Source of the DNA: DATMXT01 sp035560415
Lineage (GTDB): Bacteria > Bacillota > Clostridia > Oscillospirales > Feifaniaceae
NCBI GenBank assembly: GCA_035560415.1
Contig: DATMZG010000128.1
Span: 1-51,186 of the forward strand
Direction: 5' to 3'
Length of the DNA stretch: 51,186 bases
Below, piece after piece: positions 1 to 8,672 of the stretch. Made by a program: the position numbers and the translations under genes. Position 1 is the stretch's first letter, and each line of letters starts with the position of its first letter. Under the pieces are notes generated by a model that saw nothing but the letters and a program-made list of their open reading frames with translations, was not told the origin of the DNA and did no database searches.

Positions 1-43
1 ATTTGGACAGGCCCCAAATGAGCGCATATCATTTACCAAAAAT

Positions 44-65
44 TATTTAGAAAATTTTCTAAATA
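44..65. promoter_or_regulatory. Palindromic operator upstream of the SdpR-type gene
   Basis: A perfect 22-bp palindrome with core TTTAGAAAATTTTCTAAA lies just upstream of the -35 box of the regulator gene. ArsR/SdpR-type repressors bind such AT-rich dyads and usually repress their own operon, so this is the likely autoregulatory site. The palindrome is read directly; binding is inferred. Confidence 0.6.
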
Positions 66-69
66 CCCT

Positions 70-98
70 TTGACTTCTGCCCGCCGCCGTGCTATATT
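70..98 (+). promoter_or_regulatory. SigA-type promoter of the sdpRI-like operon
   Basis: TTGACT (70-75) and TATATT (93-98) are separated by 17 bp. The start codon of the first gene follows 30 bp later, after an AGGAGTG ribosome site. Confidence 0.65.
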
Positions 99-127
99 GG
101 GTACGCCACGAAAAAGGAGTGAGAAAA

Positions 128-403
128 ATGGGCTTTCACGAGACGTTTAAGGCGCTGGCCGACCCTGCGCGGCGGGAGATTCTCATGATGCTGCGGGGGG
201 GCCGGATGTCGGCCGGAGACATTGCGGCGAAATTCGATATGACGGGGGCGACGGTCTCCTATCACCTCTCGCAGCTCAAAAAGGCCGACCTCATCTACGA
301 GACCAGAGAGAAGAACTTCATTTATTACGACCTGAACACCTCGGTGTTCGAACAGGTCATTTTATGGCTCACACAGTTTGGAGGAGAGAAAAATGAAGAA
401 TAA
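128..403 (+). CDS. ArsR-family autorepressor, SdpR type
   Basis: A 91-aa winged-helix DNA-binding protein. Residues about 5-80 match the ArsR fold, with the recognition helix in MTGATVSYHLSQLKKADLI and the wing in ETREKNFIYYDL. It lacks the CxC metal-binding pair of metal sensors and most resembles SdpR, the repressor of the B. subtilis sdpRI immunity operon. The ATG at 128 was chosen because an AGGAGTG site sits 7 bases before it; a longer reading from 89 would begin inside the promoter. The last 11 bases overlap the SdpI-like gene, so the two are translationally coupled. The palindrome at 44-65 is the probable operator. Function is by family resemblance. Confidence 0.85.
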   Translation: MGFHETFKALADPARREILMMLRGGRMSAGDIAAKFDMTGATVSYHLSQLKKADLIYETREKNFIYYDLNTSVFEQVILWLTQFGGEKNEE

Positions 404-1025
404 AACGATGTTATTGGCGACGACGGCCGCCTGCCTTGCGCCGATGGCGCTGGGGGCGCTGTACTATTCGCAGCTGCCGGAGCGCATGGCCATTCACTTC
501 AATGCGGCCGGCGTCCCCGACAATTACGCCTCAAAGGCCTTTGTCTGCTTTGGCCTGCCGGCCCTCATGGCGCTTATGAATCTGGTCGTCCACCTGGTGG
601 TGAACGCCGACCCCAAAAAGGCGGGCGGCGCGCCCGTCATGATTGCGATGGGCAAGTGGGCGATTCCCGTCATCTGTGTATTTTTAATGCCGGTCACGAT
701 TTTTTACGCCCTCGGACGGAACGTAAACGTGGGTACCATCGTCCCAATGTTCATAGGCCTGGTATTTATCGCAATCGGAAACTATCTTCCCAAATGCAGA
801 CAAAATTATACGGTCGGCATCAAACTGCCCTGGACCCTTGCGAGCGAGGAGAACTGGCGGCGCACCCACCGGTTTGGCGGCGTGACCTTTATTCTGGGCG
901 GCGTCCTGATGCTGGCGGCGGGCTTCCTGCCCGACTATTTCACCGGCGTCATCGCCGCCGTGCTCGCGCTGACCGTGGCGGCCCCGGCCGTATATTCCTA
1001 TTCGATGTACAAACGGGGAATATAG
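393..1025 (+). CDS. SdpI-family membrane protein (DUF1648)
   Basis: A 210-aa integral membrane protein. The N-terminal DUF1648 part has the family signature LPERMAIHFNAAGVPDNY, followed by a run of hydrophobic segments (roughly residues 50-75, 85-105, 115-135, 155-175 and 180-200) and the SdpI-type patch near PKCRQNYTVGIKLPWTLASEENWRRTHRF. SdpI in B. subtilis protects cells from the SdpC toxin and, by capturing SdpR at the membrane, relieves repression. The ATG at 393 follows GGAGGAG; the ORF can be read back to 378 but without a ribosome site. No sdpABC toxin genes are seen nearby, so this copy may defend against foreign toxin or have another envelope role. Confidence 0.85.
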   Translation: MKNKTMLLATTAACLAPMALGALYYSQLPERMAIHFNAAGVPDNYASKAFVCFGLPALMALMNLVVHLVVNADPKKAGGAPVMIAMGKWAIPVICVFLMPVTIFYALGRNVNVGTIVPMFIGLVFIAIGNYLPKCRQNYTVGIKLPWTLASEENWRRTHRFGGVTFILGGVLMLAAGFLPDYFTGVIAAVLALTVAAPAVYSYSMYKRGI

Positions 1026-1056
1026 CAAGCTCTGGGTAGTTTTTTTCCGGCGGATG

Positions 1057-1065
1057 TGATATAAT
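1057..1065 (+). promoter_or_regulatory. Extended -10 promoter of the PBP gene
   Basis: TGATATAAT forms an extended -10 element (TATAAT at 1060-1065) with no good -35 box. It lies 43 bp before the start codon of the penicillin-binding protein. Confidence 0.45.
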
Positions 1066-1107
1066 ACCAGCGGCTATTGGCAAGACTGTCCGTATGGGAG
1101 GACTTAC

Positions 1108-3705
1108 ATGGACAAGGAAAGAAAGCCGCGTACGCGCAGCACAAAAACGCCGACCGCAAAACAGCGCCGAACGCGCCGCACAGTGCTGAGGGTGCTGGGA
1201 ACCCTCGTGCTGATCGGGCTCATCACCGGCGCCATTCTGCTTGGAGCGTTCTATTATTACATCGTCAATTACCTCGACCCGCAGATGGACATCGACCTCG
1301 CGAGCTACAAGCTGGCCTACACCAGCGTCGTCTACTACACTGACGCGCAAGGGGCCGACCATGAGCTGGAGCGCCTCTACGACACCGAAAACCGCGAGTG
1401 GGTAAGCCTTTCCCAGATCCCCAAACATATGCAGGACGCCGCGGTCGCCATTGAGGACGAGCGTTTTTGGAAGCACAACGGCGTCGACTGGAAGCGCACG
1501 ATGGCGGCGGTTTTAAACCTCTTCACCGGCGGCTCGGAGCGGTTTGGCGCCTCGACCATCTCGCAGCAGGTCGTCAAGAACATCACCGGGGACGACGAGT
1601 ATTCGATGATGCGCAAAATCGAGGAGATTTTGCGCGCCTTAAACCTCAATAAGAAGTATTCAAGGGATGAAATTCTCGAATTTTATCTCAACACCGCCTT
1701 CTTCTCACAGAACACCAACGGCGTGGAGACGGCGGCCAAGACCTATTTCGGCAAGGACGTCAGCGAATTGTCGCTGGCCGAATCGGCCTCCATCATCGGC
1801 ATCACGAAGTACCCGGGGCTGTACGACCCCTTTATCAACCCCGAAAAAAACAAGGAGCGGCAGGAGACCATCCTGTGGAAAATGCTGGAGCTCGGCATGA
1901 TTTCGCAGGAGGAGTATGACGCCGCCAAGGCCGAAGAACTCATCTTCCAGAAGGAGCAGCATCAGCAGGAGACCGCCAAGGTCCAGAGCTGGTTTGTCGA
2001 CCAGGTCATTTCTGACGTGGTGAAAGACTTGCAAGAGCAAAAGGGTTACACGAAAAGCTATGCTCAAAACCTGCTCTACAAGGGCGGCCTGAAAATTTAC
2101 GCCACGGTCGACATCGACATTCAGAACATCATGGACGAGGTCTTTGAGGACATGTCAAGCTTCCCGACCCTCAAGGGGGAAGTCCAGCCCGAGGCCTCCA
2201 TGGTCGTGCTCGACCCTTACACCGGCGCCATCAAGGGGCTGACGGGGGGGCGCGGCAAAAAGACCGGCGCGCTGCTGCTCAACATGGCGACCCAGACGAC
2301 GCGGCAGCCCGGCTCCACCATCAAGCCGCTTGCGGTCTACGCACCGGCCCTTGAATACGGCATCATCACGCAGGGCAGCGTCTTTGACGACACGCCCGTG
2401 GACATTGCGACAAGGTATCCCCGCAATTACGACAGCAGCTACGCGCCCTACACCGGCCTCATCACGGTCAAGCAGGCGGTCTACCGCTCGGTCAACACCG
2501 TCGCGCTGCGGGTATTGGATGAGCTCGGCGTGCAGCGCAGCTTTGATTTCATCACGAAAAATCTCGGCGTCTCGACCCTCATTTCAAGAGAGGTCATAAA
2601 CGGCCAGGTCAAGACCGACATCGCCCGCGCCCCGCTCTCAATGGGCGCCCCGACCTACGGCATCACCAACCTTGAGCTTGCGGCGGCTTTCTCGACATTT
2701 GCCAACAAGGGCGTCTACAACAAGCCCTACGCCTACACAAAAGTGCTGGACAGCGACGACAAAGTGCTGCTCGAGCACGTCAGTGACCCCAAAATCGCCA
2801 TGAGCGAGCAGACGGCCTTCCTCATCAACGACCTGCTTCAGGGCGTCGCCAAGTACGGCACCGGCACTCCGGCGCAGCTCGGGAGCATGCCGCTGGCCGC
2901 CAAGACCGGCACGACCTCCGACGACAAGGACCGGTGGTTCGTCGGCTACACCCCCTACTATGTCGGCACGGTCTGGTTTGGCTACAAGCAGCCCGAGACC
3001 ATCCGGTACTCCGGCACAAACCCGGCGCTTCAGGGCTGGAAAAAAGTCATGAGCCGCATTCACGAGGACCTGCCGGTCCGCAACTTCTTCACGACCTCCG
3101 GCGTCGTGCAGGCCCAATATTGTATGGACAGCGGAATGGCCCCGACCGACGCCTGCCGCATAGACGCGCGTGGCAACCGCATTGACACGGCCTGGTTCAA
3201 AAAAGGCACTGAGCCCACCGCCCCCTGCGATGTGCATGTGATGGTGCGGCTCTGCTCCGACAGCAACATGATCGCCTCCCCCTACTGCCCGCCCGAGAAC
3301 ACCAAGCTCGTCGGCATGCTGAATTTCAGGCGGGAGTTCCCCTATGAAATCAGCGTCACCGACGCGCAGTACACCTATCTGCCCCTGCCGGTCGGGTATG
3401 TCCTGCCGGCCGACAGCAGCGTGCCGGTCTACCAGAACCTGCTCACGTCGGGCACCAACCCCGGCACCTCGCCTGGCGTCAACGACCCCATGAACCAGCT
3501 CTGCGTCGTCCACTACGGCTACACGGCCCCGCAGCCCGGCGACGACGACTATGTCGAGGGGACCGAGCCGCCCGAAGAGCCGATAGACCCGGGCGACAAT
3601 GAGCCCGAGAACCCCGACCTTGAGGAGCCGGAGGAGCCGGAAGAGCCGGACACCGAGGACCCGGACGACTGGTGGGATTGGACAAAACCACCGCCGGGCG
3701 TATAA
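1108..3705 (+). CDS. Class A penicillin-binding protein (PBP1A-like)
   Basis: An 865-aa bifunctional peptidoglycan synthase. After a basic cytoplasmic tail there is one membrane anchor (about 26-53). The GT51 glycosyltransferase domain carries EDERFWKHNGVD with catalytic Glu116, then GASTISQQ and the RKIEEILRALNLNKKYSRDE helix. The transpeptidase domain has S403-T-I-K406, S461-V-N463 and K599-T-G, all intact. It therefore should polymerise glycan strands from lipid II and cross-link the stems outside the membrane. The C-terminus ends in a Pro/Glu/Asp-rich low-complexity tail, as in many clostridial PBP1s, probably wall-spanning and disordered. A GGGAGG site precedes the ATG. It is a single-gene unit ended by the hairpin at 3723. 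Confidence 0.95.
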   Translation: MDKERKPRTRSTKTPTAKQRRTRRTVLRVLGTLVLIGLITGAILLGAFYYYIVNYLDPQMDIDLASYKLAYTSVVYYTDAQGADHELERLYDTENREWVSLSQIPKHMQDAAVAIEDERFWKHNGVDWKRTMAAVLNLFTGGSERFGASTISQQVVKNITGDDEYSMMRKIEEILRALNLNKKYSRDEILEFYLNTAFFSQNTNGVETAAKTYFGKDVSELSLAESASIIGITKYPGLYDPFINPEKNKERQETILWKMLELGMISQEEYDAAKAEELIFQKEQHQQETAKVQSWFVDQVISDVVKDLQEQKGYTKSYAQNLLYKGGLKIYATVDIDIQNIMDEVFEDMSSFPTLKGEVQPEASMVVLDPYTGAIKGLTGGRGKKTGALLLNMATQTTRQPGSTIKPLAVYAPALEYGIITQGSVFDDTPVDIATRYPRNYDSSYAPYTGLITVKQAVYRSVNTVALRVLDELGVQRSFDFITKNLGVSTLISREVINGQVKTDIARAPLSMGAPTYGITNLELAAAFSTFANKGVYNKPYAYTKVLDSDDKVLLEHVSDPKIAMSEQTAFLINDLLQGVAKYGTGTPAQLGSMPLAAKTGTTSDDKDRWFVGYTPYYVGTVWFGYKQPETIRYSGTNPALQGWKKVMSRIHEDLPVRNFFTTSGVVQAQYCMDSGMAPTDACRIDARGNRIDTAWFKKGTEPTAPCDVHVMVRLCSDSNMIASPYCPPENTKLVGMLNFRREFPYEISVTDAQYTYLPLPVGYVLPADSSVPVYQNLLTSGTNPGTSPGVNDPMNQLCVVHYGYTAPQPGDDDYVEGTEPPEEPIDPGDNEPENPDLEEPEEPEEPDTEDPDDWWDWTKPPPGV

Positions 3706-3722
3706 GTTCACTCTACAAAAAT

Positions 3723-3757
3723 AAGCGGCAGGGGGACTTCCCCTGCCGCTTTTCCTT
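3723..3757. terminator. Bidirectional terminator between convergent genes
   Basis: A 12-bp perfect stem (3723-3734 with 3740-3751), loop GACTT, followed by TTCCTT on the plus strand. It separates the PBP gene from the convergent MmeI-like gene. Confidence 0.8.
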
Positions 3758-3768
3758 CTCTGCCAAAA

Positions 3769-6501
3769 TCAGCGCCCGGATGATTTCTCCTGCGACACTT
3801 TCGCCTGATACAGCTTCATGAGCTCGGCCACGCACGCGCTTTCGGTCATGTCCTTGACCGAGAAACCGTATGCCTCCATGACAGCGCGGTCGTTGTTCTG
3901 GTGCGCGGTCAGCAGTTCGGGGTAGAGCCACATTGTTTCGCCGTACAAGTCGGCGAGGGAGCAGTCGGAATATTTCGCCCGTGCGTCAAGAATGGCCTGC
4001 GCGGTGCGCTCAATTTTCGCCTTCTGTGCGTCAGTCGGCTCCGGCCACGGGAAGTTGTTGTAGACAATATCGTTTGAATAGCGATAATCGCTTTTAATAC
4101 GTCCACATACCGCTCTAACCCATGCCATATGAACATTCGAAATTAGTACGCCAAAATGATAGGTAGACGCACTGGAAATTGTTGAATTAGCGTCTGTTGT
4201 GATAATGTTTTCGTCCAAAAATCCAAAGGGTATATATCTGCGCTTTTCTGATGAATGCCTTGGTACAAGAATATACTTTGTTGTCGGCTGCCTAATCTCC
4301 ATGAACCGCGTGGGACAGTCAGCGAATCTTCGCGTCGCTTCTTTCGTGCTGTTCAATCTAAATTTCCTGCATTGTTCTACACGTTTTAGAACTTCGGGCA
4401 TTTGCCGAATAGTAGCCGGCGACACATCTATCAACCATAAGCAATAACGTTTTTTATTGTTGATATATTCAGTTGCCCCTACAAGCGGCTTGATATACTG
4501 TGCAGCTTGAGGCTCCTTTTCAACAAAATCATCAAATTCTGTTTCTTCAATAATTAAGTTTCCGCCGTCAACTGGTATATTGCCCTTTTGCATTTCCGGC
4601 ACGGAGCACAACGGTTTTGATCGGCTATCTATATATACAACGGGAGCTTTTAATAAATATGGATTTAGGTCATCGTCCGTCTGTATTAAACTGAACCCAA
4701 CAATCACGCAATGAACCGCGGCTTGATTTTTTGCCTCATTGCTCCATTTGAAGGTCTGTACGCCGAAATTGATATGAATGCCGTATTGCTCAAATAACGG
4801 TTTCCATATTGCCGCAACCTGCTCGCCTTGCGTAATGCTGTTTGTGGAGACAAACGCGCATTTGATGTTCGTGCCTTGAATGTACTTTGCCGCGACAAAG
4901 TACCACGCCGCGACATAGTCGACTTTTCCAAGTCCGCAGACTTGCAGAATATCGTCTTTTTGCGCCGGGCTCTGATTTGAATACCCCACAAACGGCGGGT
5001 TGCCCATGATATACTTCAGCTTGTGCTTCAGCACGACACTCTCCCAGTCGAGCCGCAATGCGTTGCCCTCCGCAATGTTCGCGTAGGACTTTAAGGGCAG
5101 AAAATCAAGCGTCATGAGCACAATGTCCTCGGTCGCCTTCATCATCTGGCTTTCGGCAATCCACAGAGCGGTTTTTGCGACGGTCACGGCGAAGTCGTTG
5201 ATTTCAATGCCGTAAAACTGGCTGATGGTCACTTTGATGGGGTTGTGCGTCCAGCCCATGACGACCTGCCCGTTTTGAAGCTCGGCAATGACTGTGTTTT
5301 CAAGCCGGCGCAGACAGAGATAGGTCTCGGTCAAAAAGTTACCGGAGCCGCAGGCCGGGTCCAAAAACGTCAGGGACGCGAGTTTATCCTGAAACTCTTT
5401 CAGCCGCTTTTCTTTGGTTTTGCTGACGGGGATTTCGCAAATTTCGGTCAGTTCCTTTTCCAGGTCACTGAGAAACAAGGGACCTATGACCTTGTGGATA
5501 TTCTCAATCGACGTGTAGTGCATGCCGCCCGACCGCCTTGTCTCGGGGTTTAGGGTGCTTTCAAACACCGCGCCGAAAATGGTCGGGCTGATTTCGGACC
5601 AGTTGAAGTCCGCGCTCGCCTTGTTTAAGAGCAGGTCGCGCATTTCATCCGTAAAGGGCGGCACTTCAATTTTCTCGCCGTCAAACAGGCCGCCGTTGAC
5701 ATACGGGAACTGCGCAAGCTCTTTCTCAAGGAATTTACCGCGCGCCTCCGGCAATATGTTCAGCGTTTCGAACAGCTCAATGAGGGCTTTTCGCGTGTGG
5801 TGGGTGTCAAACGAAGCCAAATAGTCGTGGAACATACCGTGCCTGCCGAATATGCCCGCGTCCTCCGCGTAGAGGCAGAAGACGAGCCGGACGCACAGCA
5901 CGTTGAGACTTTTGAGCTCTTCTTCAGTCGGCTTTTCGCCGTACTGCTTCAAAAAAGCGTCGTAGAGGATGCCGACGATCTCGCCCGCTTGTATGGATAT
6001 GTCCATTTCGCGCTGTAAATGCACGTTGCCGGTGTCGGTCAGAAACGACAGCCGAAAATATTCCTTAGGCAGGTTTTCGAGCAGGATTTCTGCGGGTTCG
6101 CCGCCGGGGCGCTCCATATCGTAGACATAAAAAGAACTGAAATTGCAGGTGACGACCCAGCGCGGGTGCTGGGATACGGGCAGCTCGGTGATGTACCGTT
6201 TCGCTTGCTCGAAAGGCGTGAGCAGGAGTCCGTCCGACTGTCTAATCGGCTTTTTCATGTCTTTGCCGAGGCCCTTTTGCTCAATGAGCACGCGGGTCGA
6301 CGGAATATAGCCGTCAATAAAACTCGTGTTGTCGAGGTGTACCTGCGACTCAAAAAAGATGAATTCCTCCGGATGCTCAACCCCATAGACGTCGCGCAGC
6401 AGAGAAAGCCAAAACGGTTGACTTTCACCCTTTTCGTATCCTTTGTCCTTCCAGTGCGCGGCAAAGTGTTTGGCCGCTTCCCGTTGTTTCGCGTCTGTCA
6501 T
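3769..6501 (-). CDS. MmeI-like (type IIL) fused restriction endonuclease/DNA methyltransferase
   Basis: A 910-aa single-chain restriction-modification enzyme, close in length to MmeI (about 919 aa). The N-terminal nuclease part has a PD-ExK-type set D63, E74-Q-K76 in FIDGYIPSTRVLIEQKG. A helical linker follows, then the adenine methyltransferase core with SAM motif DPACGSGNF at 381-389 and catalytic NPPF at 501-504. The C-terminal 300 residues form the target-recognition and cap region. In this family one protein methylates one strand and cuts about 20 bases away, with a single recognition domain setting both activities. Both active sites look intact, so it is probably functional host defence. 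It stands alone, with no separate R, S or accessory gene. DNA at roughly 4080-4800, coding the recognition region, is visibly AT-richer than the rest. Confidence 0.85.
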   Translation of the reverse strand: MTDAKQREAAKHFAAHWKDKGYEKGESQPFWLSLLRDVYGVEHPEEFIFFESQVHLDNTSFIDGYIPSTRVLIEQKGLGKDMKKPIRQSDGLLLTPFEQAKRYITELPVSQHPRWVVTCNFSSFYVYDMERPGGEPAEILLENLPKEYFRLSFLTDTGNVHLQREMDISIQAGEIVGILYDAFLKQYGEKPTEEELKSLNVLCVRLVFCLYAEDAGIFGRHGMFHDYLASFDTHHTRKALIELFETLNILPEARGKFLEKELAQFPYVNGGLFDGEKIEVPPFTDEMRDLLLNKASADFNWSEISPTIFGAVFESTLNPETRRSGGMHYTSIENIHKVIGPLFLSDLEKELTEICEIPVSKTKEKRLKEFQDKLASLTFLDPACGSGNFLTETYLCLRRLENTVIAELQNGQVVMGWTHNPIKVTISQFYGIEINDFAVTVAKTALWIAESQMMKATEDIVLMTLDFLPLKSYANIAEGNALRLDWESVVLKHKLKYIMGNPPFVGYSNQSPAQKDDILQVCGLGKVDYVAAWYFVAAKYIQGTNIKCAFVSTNSITQGEQVAAIWKPLFEQYGIHINFGVQTFKWSNEAKNQAAVHCVIVGFSLIQTDDDLNPYLLKAPVVYIDSRSKPLCSVPEMQKGNIPVDGGNLIIEETEFDDFVEKEPQAAQYIKPLVGATEYINNKKRYCLWLIDVSPATIRQMPEVLKRVEQCRKFRLNSTKEATRRFADCPTRFMEIRQPTTKYILVPRHSSEKRRYIPFGFLDENIITTDANSTISSASTYHFGVLISNVHMAWVRAVCGRIKSDYRYSNDIVYNNFPWPEPTDAQKAKIERTAQAILDARAKYSDCSLADLYGETMWLYPELLTAHQNNDRAVMEAYGFSVKDMTESACVAELMKLYQAKVSQEKSSGR

Positions 6502-6584
6502 ACCTAACGTCTCCCATACGGCATAATCGCTTATAGCCCAAATTATAGCACAAAACGGTGGGAATTTACAGTCAAGTGCAAAGC

Positions 6585-6622
6585 ATAAGAAAACCGCCTC
6601 CCGCGTGGCGCGGGAGGCGGTT
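6585..6622 (-). terminator. Terminator of the rnf operon
   Basis: A 14-bp perfect stem (6592-6605 with 6609-6622) with a 3-base loop, followed on the minus strand by TTTTCTTA. It lies 13 bp after the rnfB stop codon. Confidence 0.85.
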
Positions 6623-6635
6623 CATCTCATGAATG

Positions 6636-7436
6636 TTATTCGCCGAGCTTGTGAATGATTTTGCGCGGGCACTTTTCAATGCAGATGCCGCACTTGATGC
6701 ACTTGTCCGGGTCGATGTGGGCGAGGTTGTCGGCCATCGTGATGGCCTCGACCGGGCAGTTCTTGGCGCAGATGCCGCAGCCGATGCAGCCGACTTTGCA
6801 GATGTCGCGCACGACGGGGCCCTTGTCCTCCGAGGAGCAGATGACGTTGACGACGCCCGAGACCGGCTTTAGCGAAATGATGTGCTTGGGGCAGGCCCTG
6901 ACGCATGCGGCGCAGGCGGTGCACTTCTCGCGGTCGACGACGGCGGTGCCGTCGATGACGTGGATGGCGTCAAACTGGCAGGCTTTGACGCAAGAGCCAA
7001 GTCCGATGCAGGAGTAAATGCAGCTCTTGTCGCCGCCGCCTAAGGTCATGACGGCGTTGCAGTCAGCAAGGCCCGCGTACTCGTATTTCTTTTCGGTGTT
7101 CTGGCAGGTGCCGTCGCAGTGGACGACGGCCACCTGGGGCTCTGCCATGTCGCAGGCGACCCCCATGATCTCGGAGACTTTTGCTGCGACCGGTGCGCCG
7201 CCGACCGGGCAGCGGTTGCAGGCGGCGCCGTGCAGCACGACGTTGGTGGCGTAGTCGGCGCAGCCGGCAAAGCCGCACCCGCCGCAGTTGGCGCCCGGAA
7301 GCACGGCGACGATGGACGGAATGCGCTCGTCGGTCTCGACGGCAAAGACTCTGGAGGCGACGCCGAGGATGATGGCAAAGACGACGCTCATGCCGGCAAG
7401 GGAAGCGACGCCGATGAGAATTCTGGTGTAATCCAT
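6636..7436 (-). CDS. rnfB: Rnf complex subunit B (ferredoxin-like electron entry subunit)
   Basis: A 266-aa iron-sulfur protein of the Rnf complex, which couples ferredoxin oxidation and NAD reduction to Na+ or H+ export. An N-terminal membrane helix (about 4-27) precedes the Fe-S domain CGGCGFAGC (Cys51, 54, 59, 76). Further cysteine sets follow at 139/143/149/153, 172/175/178/182, 217/220/223/227 and 246/249/252/256, the last three being CxxCxxCxxxCP ferredoxin motifs. This fits the long clostridial RnfB type that takes electrons from reduced ferredoxin. The ATG at 7436 follows AGGGGG; upstream in-frame codons run into rnfA. It is the last gene of rnfCDGEAB. Confidence 0.95.
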   Translation of the reverse strand: MDYTRILIGVASLAGMSVVFAIILGVASRVFAVETDERIPSIVAVLPGANCGGCGFAGCADYATNVVLHGAACNRCPVGGAPVAAKVSEIMGVACDMAEPQVAVVHCDGTCQNTEKKYEYAGLADCNAVMTLGGGDKSCIYSCIGLGSCVKACQFDAIHVIDGTAVVDREKCTACAACVRACPKHIISLKPVSGVVNVICSSEDKGPVVRDICKVGCIGCGICAKNCPVEAITMADNLAHIDPDKCIKCGICIEKCPRKIIHKLGE

Positions 7437-7449
7437 TTTTAATACCCCC

Positions 7450-8034
7450 TTAGAACGGCAGCTTGAGTCCCGCAAACCCCGAGAAGGCGAGGGACAGCAG
7501 CGAAGCGGTCACAAGGGCGAATGGGAAGCCCTGGAAGGCTTTCGGGAAATTGTTGCCGGCGGTGCGCTCCCGCAGTCCCGAGAACAGGACGATGGCAAGC
7601 GTCCAGCCGACGGCCGAAAAGCTGCCGAACACGACCGACTCAATGAAGTTGTAGTCTTCCTGAATGTTGAGCAGCGCGGCGCCGAGCACGGCGCAGTTGG
7701 TCGTGATGAGCGGAAGATAAATTCCGAGCGCCTGATAGAGGGCGGGCACCATCTTCTTGAGCACCATTTCAACGAACTGCACAAGCGTTGCGATGACGAG
7801 AATAAAGGCGACGGTCTGCATGAATTCAAGGTTGAAGCGCACGAGAATGAACCGGTTGACGGCGTAGGTCAGGGCGGAGGACAGCGTCATCGTGAAAATG
7901 ACGGCCAGTCCCATGCCGATGGCGGTTTCAGTCTTTTTGGAGACCCCGAAGAAGGGGCAGCACCCTAAAAAGCGGGAGAAAATATAGTTTTCAATCAGAA
8001 CCGCGTTGATTGCGATGACAAACAGTGCACCCAT
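7450..8034 (-). CDS. rnfA: Rnf complex subunit A
   Basis: A 194-aa membrane protein with about six hydrophobic helices. It has the RnfA/NqrE signature near the N-terminus (NAVLIENYIFSRFLGCCPFFG) and the mirrored ITTNCAVLGAALL segment, each with the conserved cysteine that binds the membrane-embedded [2Fe-2S] cluster shared with RnfE. Family knowledge places this pair at the centre of electron transfer across the membrane. The start codon overlaps the rnfE stop (TAATG), and AAGGAGG lies just upstream, so RnfA and RnfE are translationally coupled. Confidence 0.95.
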   Translation of the reverse strand: MGALFVIAINAVLIENYIFSRFLGCCPFFGVSKKTETAIGMGLAVIFTMTLSSALTYAVNRFILVRFNLEFMQTVAFILVIATLVQFVEMVLKKMVPALYQALGIYLPLITTNCAVLGAALLNIQEDYNFIESVVFGSFSAVGWTLAIVLFSGLRERTAGNNFPKAFQGFPFALVTASLLSLAFSGFAGLKLPF

Positions 8035-8654
8035 TACGCAGCCTCCTTCTTTTTGCCCTTGCGGCCCAGCAGGAACTGGACAAGGGCGATCAGGCATCCG
8101 AGGCTCAAAAATCCGCCGGGAGCCGTGATCAGCATGGCGGCCGGCTTAAAGCCCGGAATGAGGGTCATGCCGTACCAGGTGCCGCTTCCGAGCACTTCGC
8201 GAATGGTTCCGAGAATGAGCAGCGCGAAGGTGAAGCCGAGCCCCATGCCCAGCCCGTCAATGGCCGAGCGCCACACGCTGTTCTTGTTGGCGAAAGCCTC
8301 GGCGCGGGCCAGAATGATGCAGTTGACGACGATGAGCGGAATGAAGACGCCCAAGGATTTGGAGAGGGCCGGCACAAAGGCCTGGAGCAGCAAATCGACA
8401 CAGGTGACAAATCCCGCGACTACGACGATGTAGCACGCGATGCGCACTTTTTCGGGAATGATTTTGCGCAGCATGGAGATGGCGATGTTGCTGCAAATGA
8501 GCACGGCGGTGGCGGCAATTCCCATGCCGAGGCCGTTTTTGACCGAGGTCGAGGTGGCGAGGGTCGGGCACATGCCGAGCAGCTGGACGAGCACGGGGTT
8601 TTGCGAGACAAGTCCGTCCGCGAGTTGGGCGAATACGCCTTGTTTTTCACTCAT
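8034..8654 (-). CDS. rnfE: Rnf complex subunit E
   Basis: A 206-aa polytopic membrane protein, paralogous to RnfA with inverted topology. Family-typical segments are QNPVLVQLLGMCPTLATS near the N-terminus and IPLIVVNCIILARAEAFA in the middle, both with the cysteine predicted to ligate the [2Fe-2S] cluster. The C-terminus is a short Lys-rich tail. It lies 18 bp after rnfG, overlaps rnfA by one base and is the fourth gene of the operon. Confidence 0.95.
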   Translation of the reverse strand: MSEKQGVFAQLADGLVSQNPVLVQLLGMCPTLATSTSVKNGLGMGIAATAVLICSNIAISMLRKIIPEKVRIACYIVVVAGFVTCVDLLLQAFVPALSKSLGVFIPLIVVNCIILARAEAFANKNSVWRSAIDGLGMGLGFTFALLILGTIREVLGSGTWYGMTLIPGFKPAAMLITAPGGFLSLGCLIALVQFLLGRKGKKKEAA

Positions 8655-8672
8655 AGTTAGTCACGCCCTTTC

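Noticed and set aside
2638..3711. Long antisense ORF across the PBP gene
   Set aside because: It is a high-GC shadow ORF with skewed Arg/Val/Gly composition and no ribosome site or homology. The sense frame has full PBP motifs.
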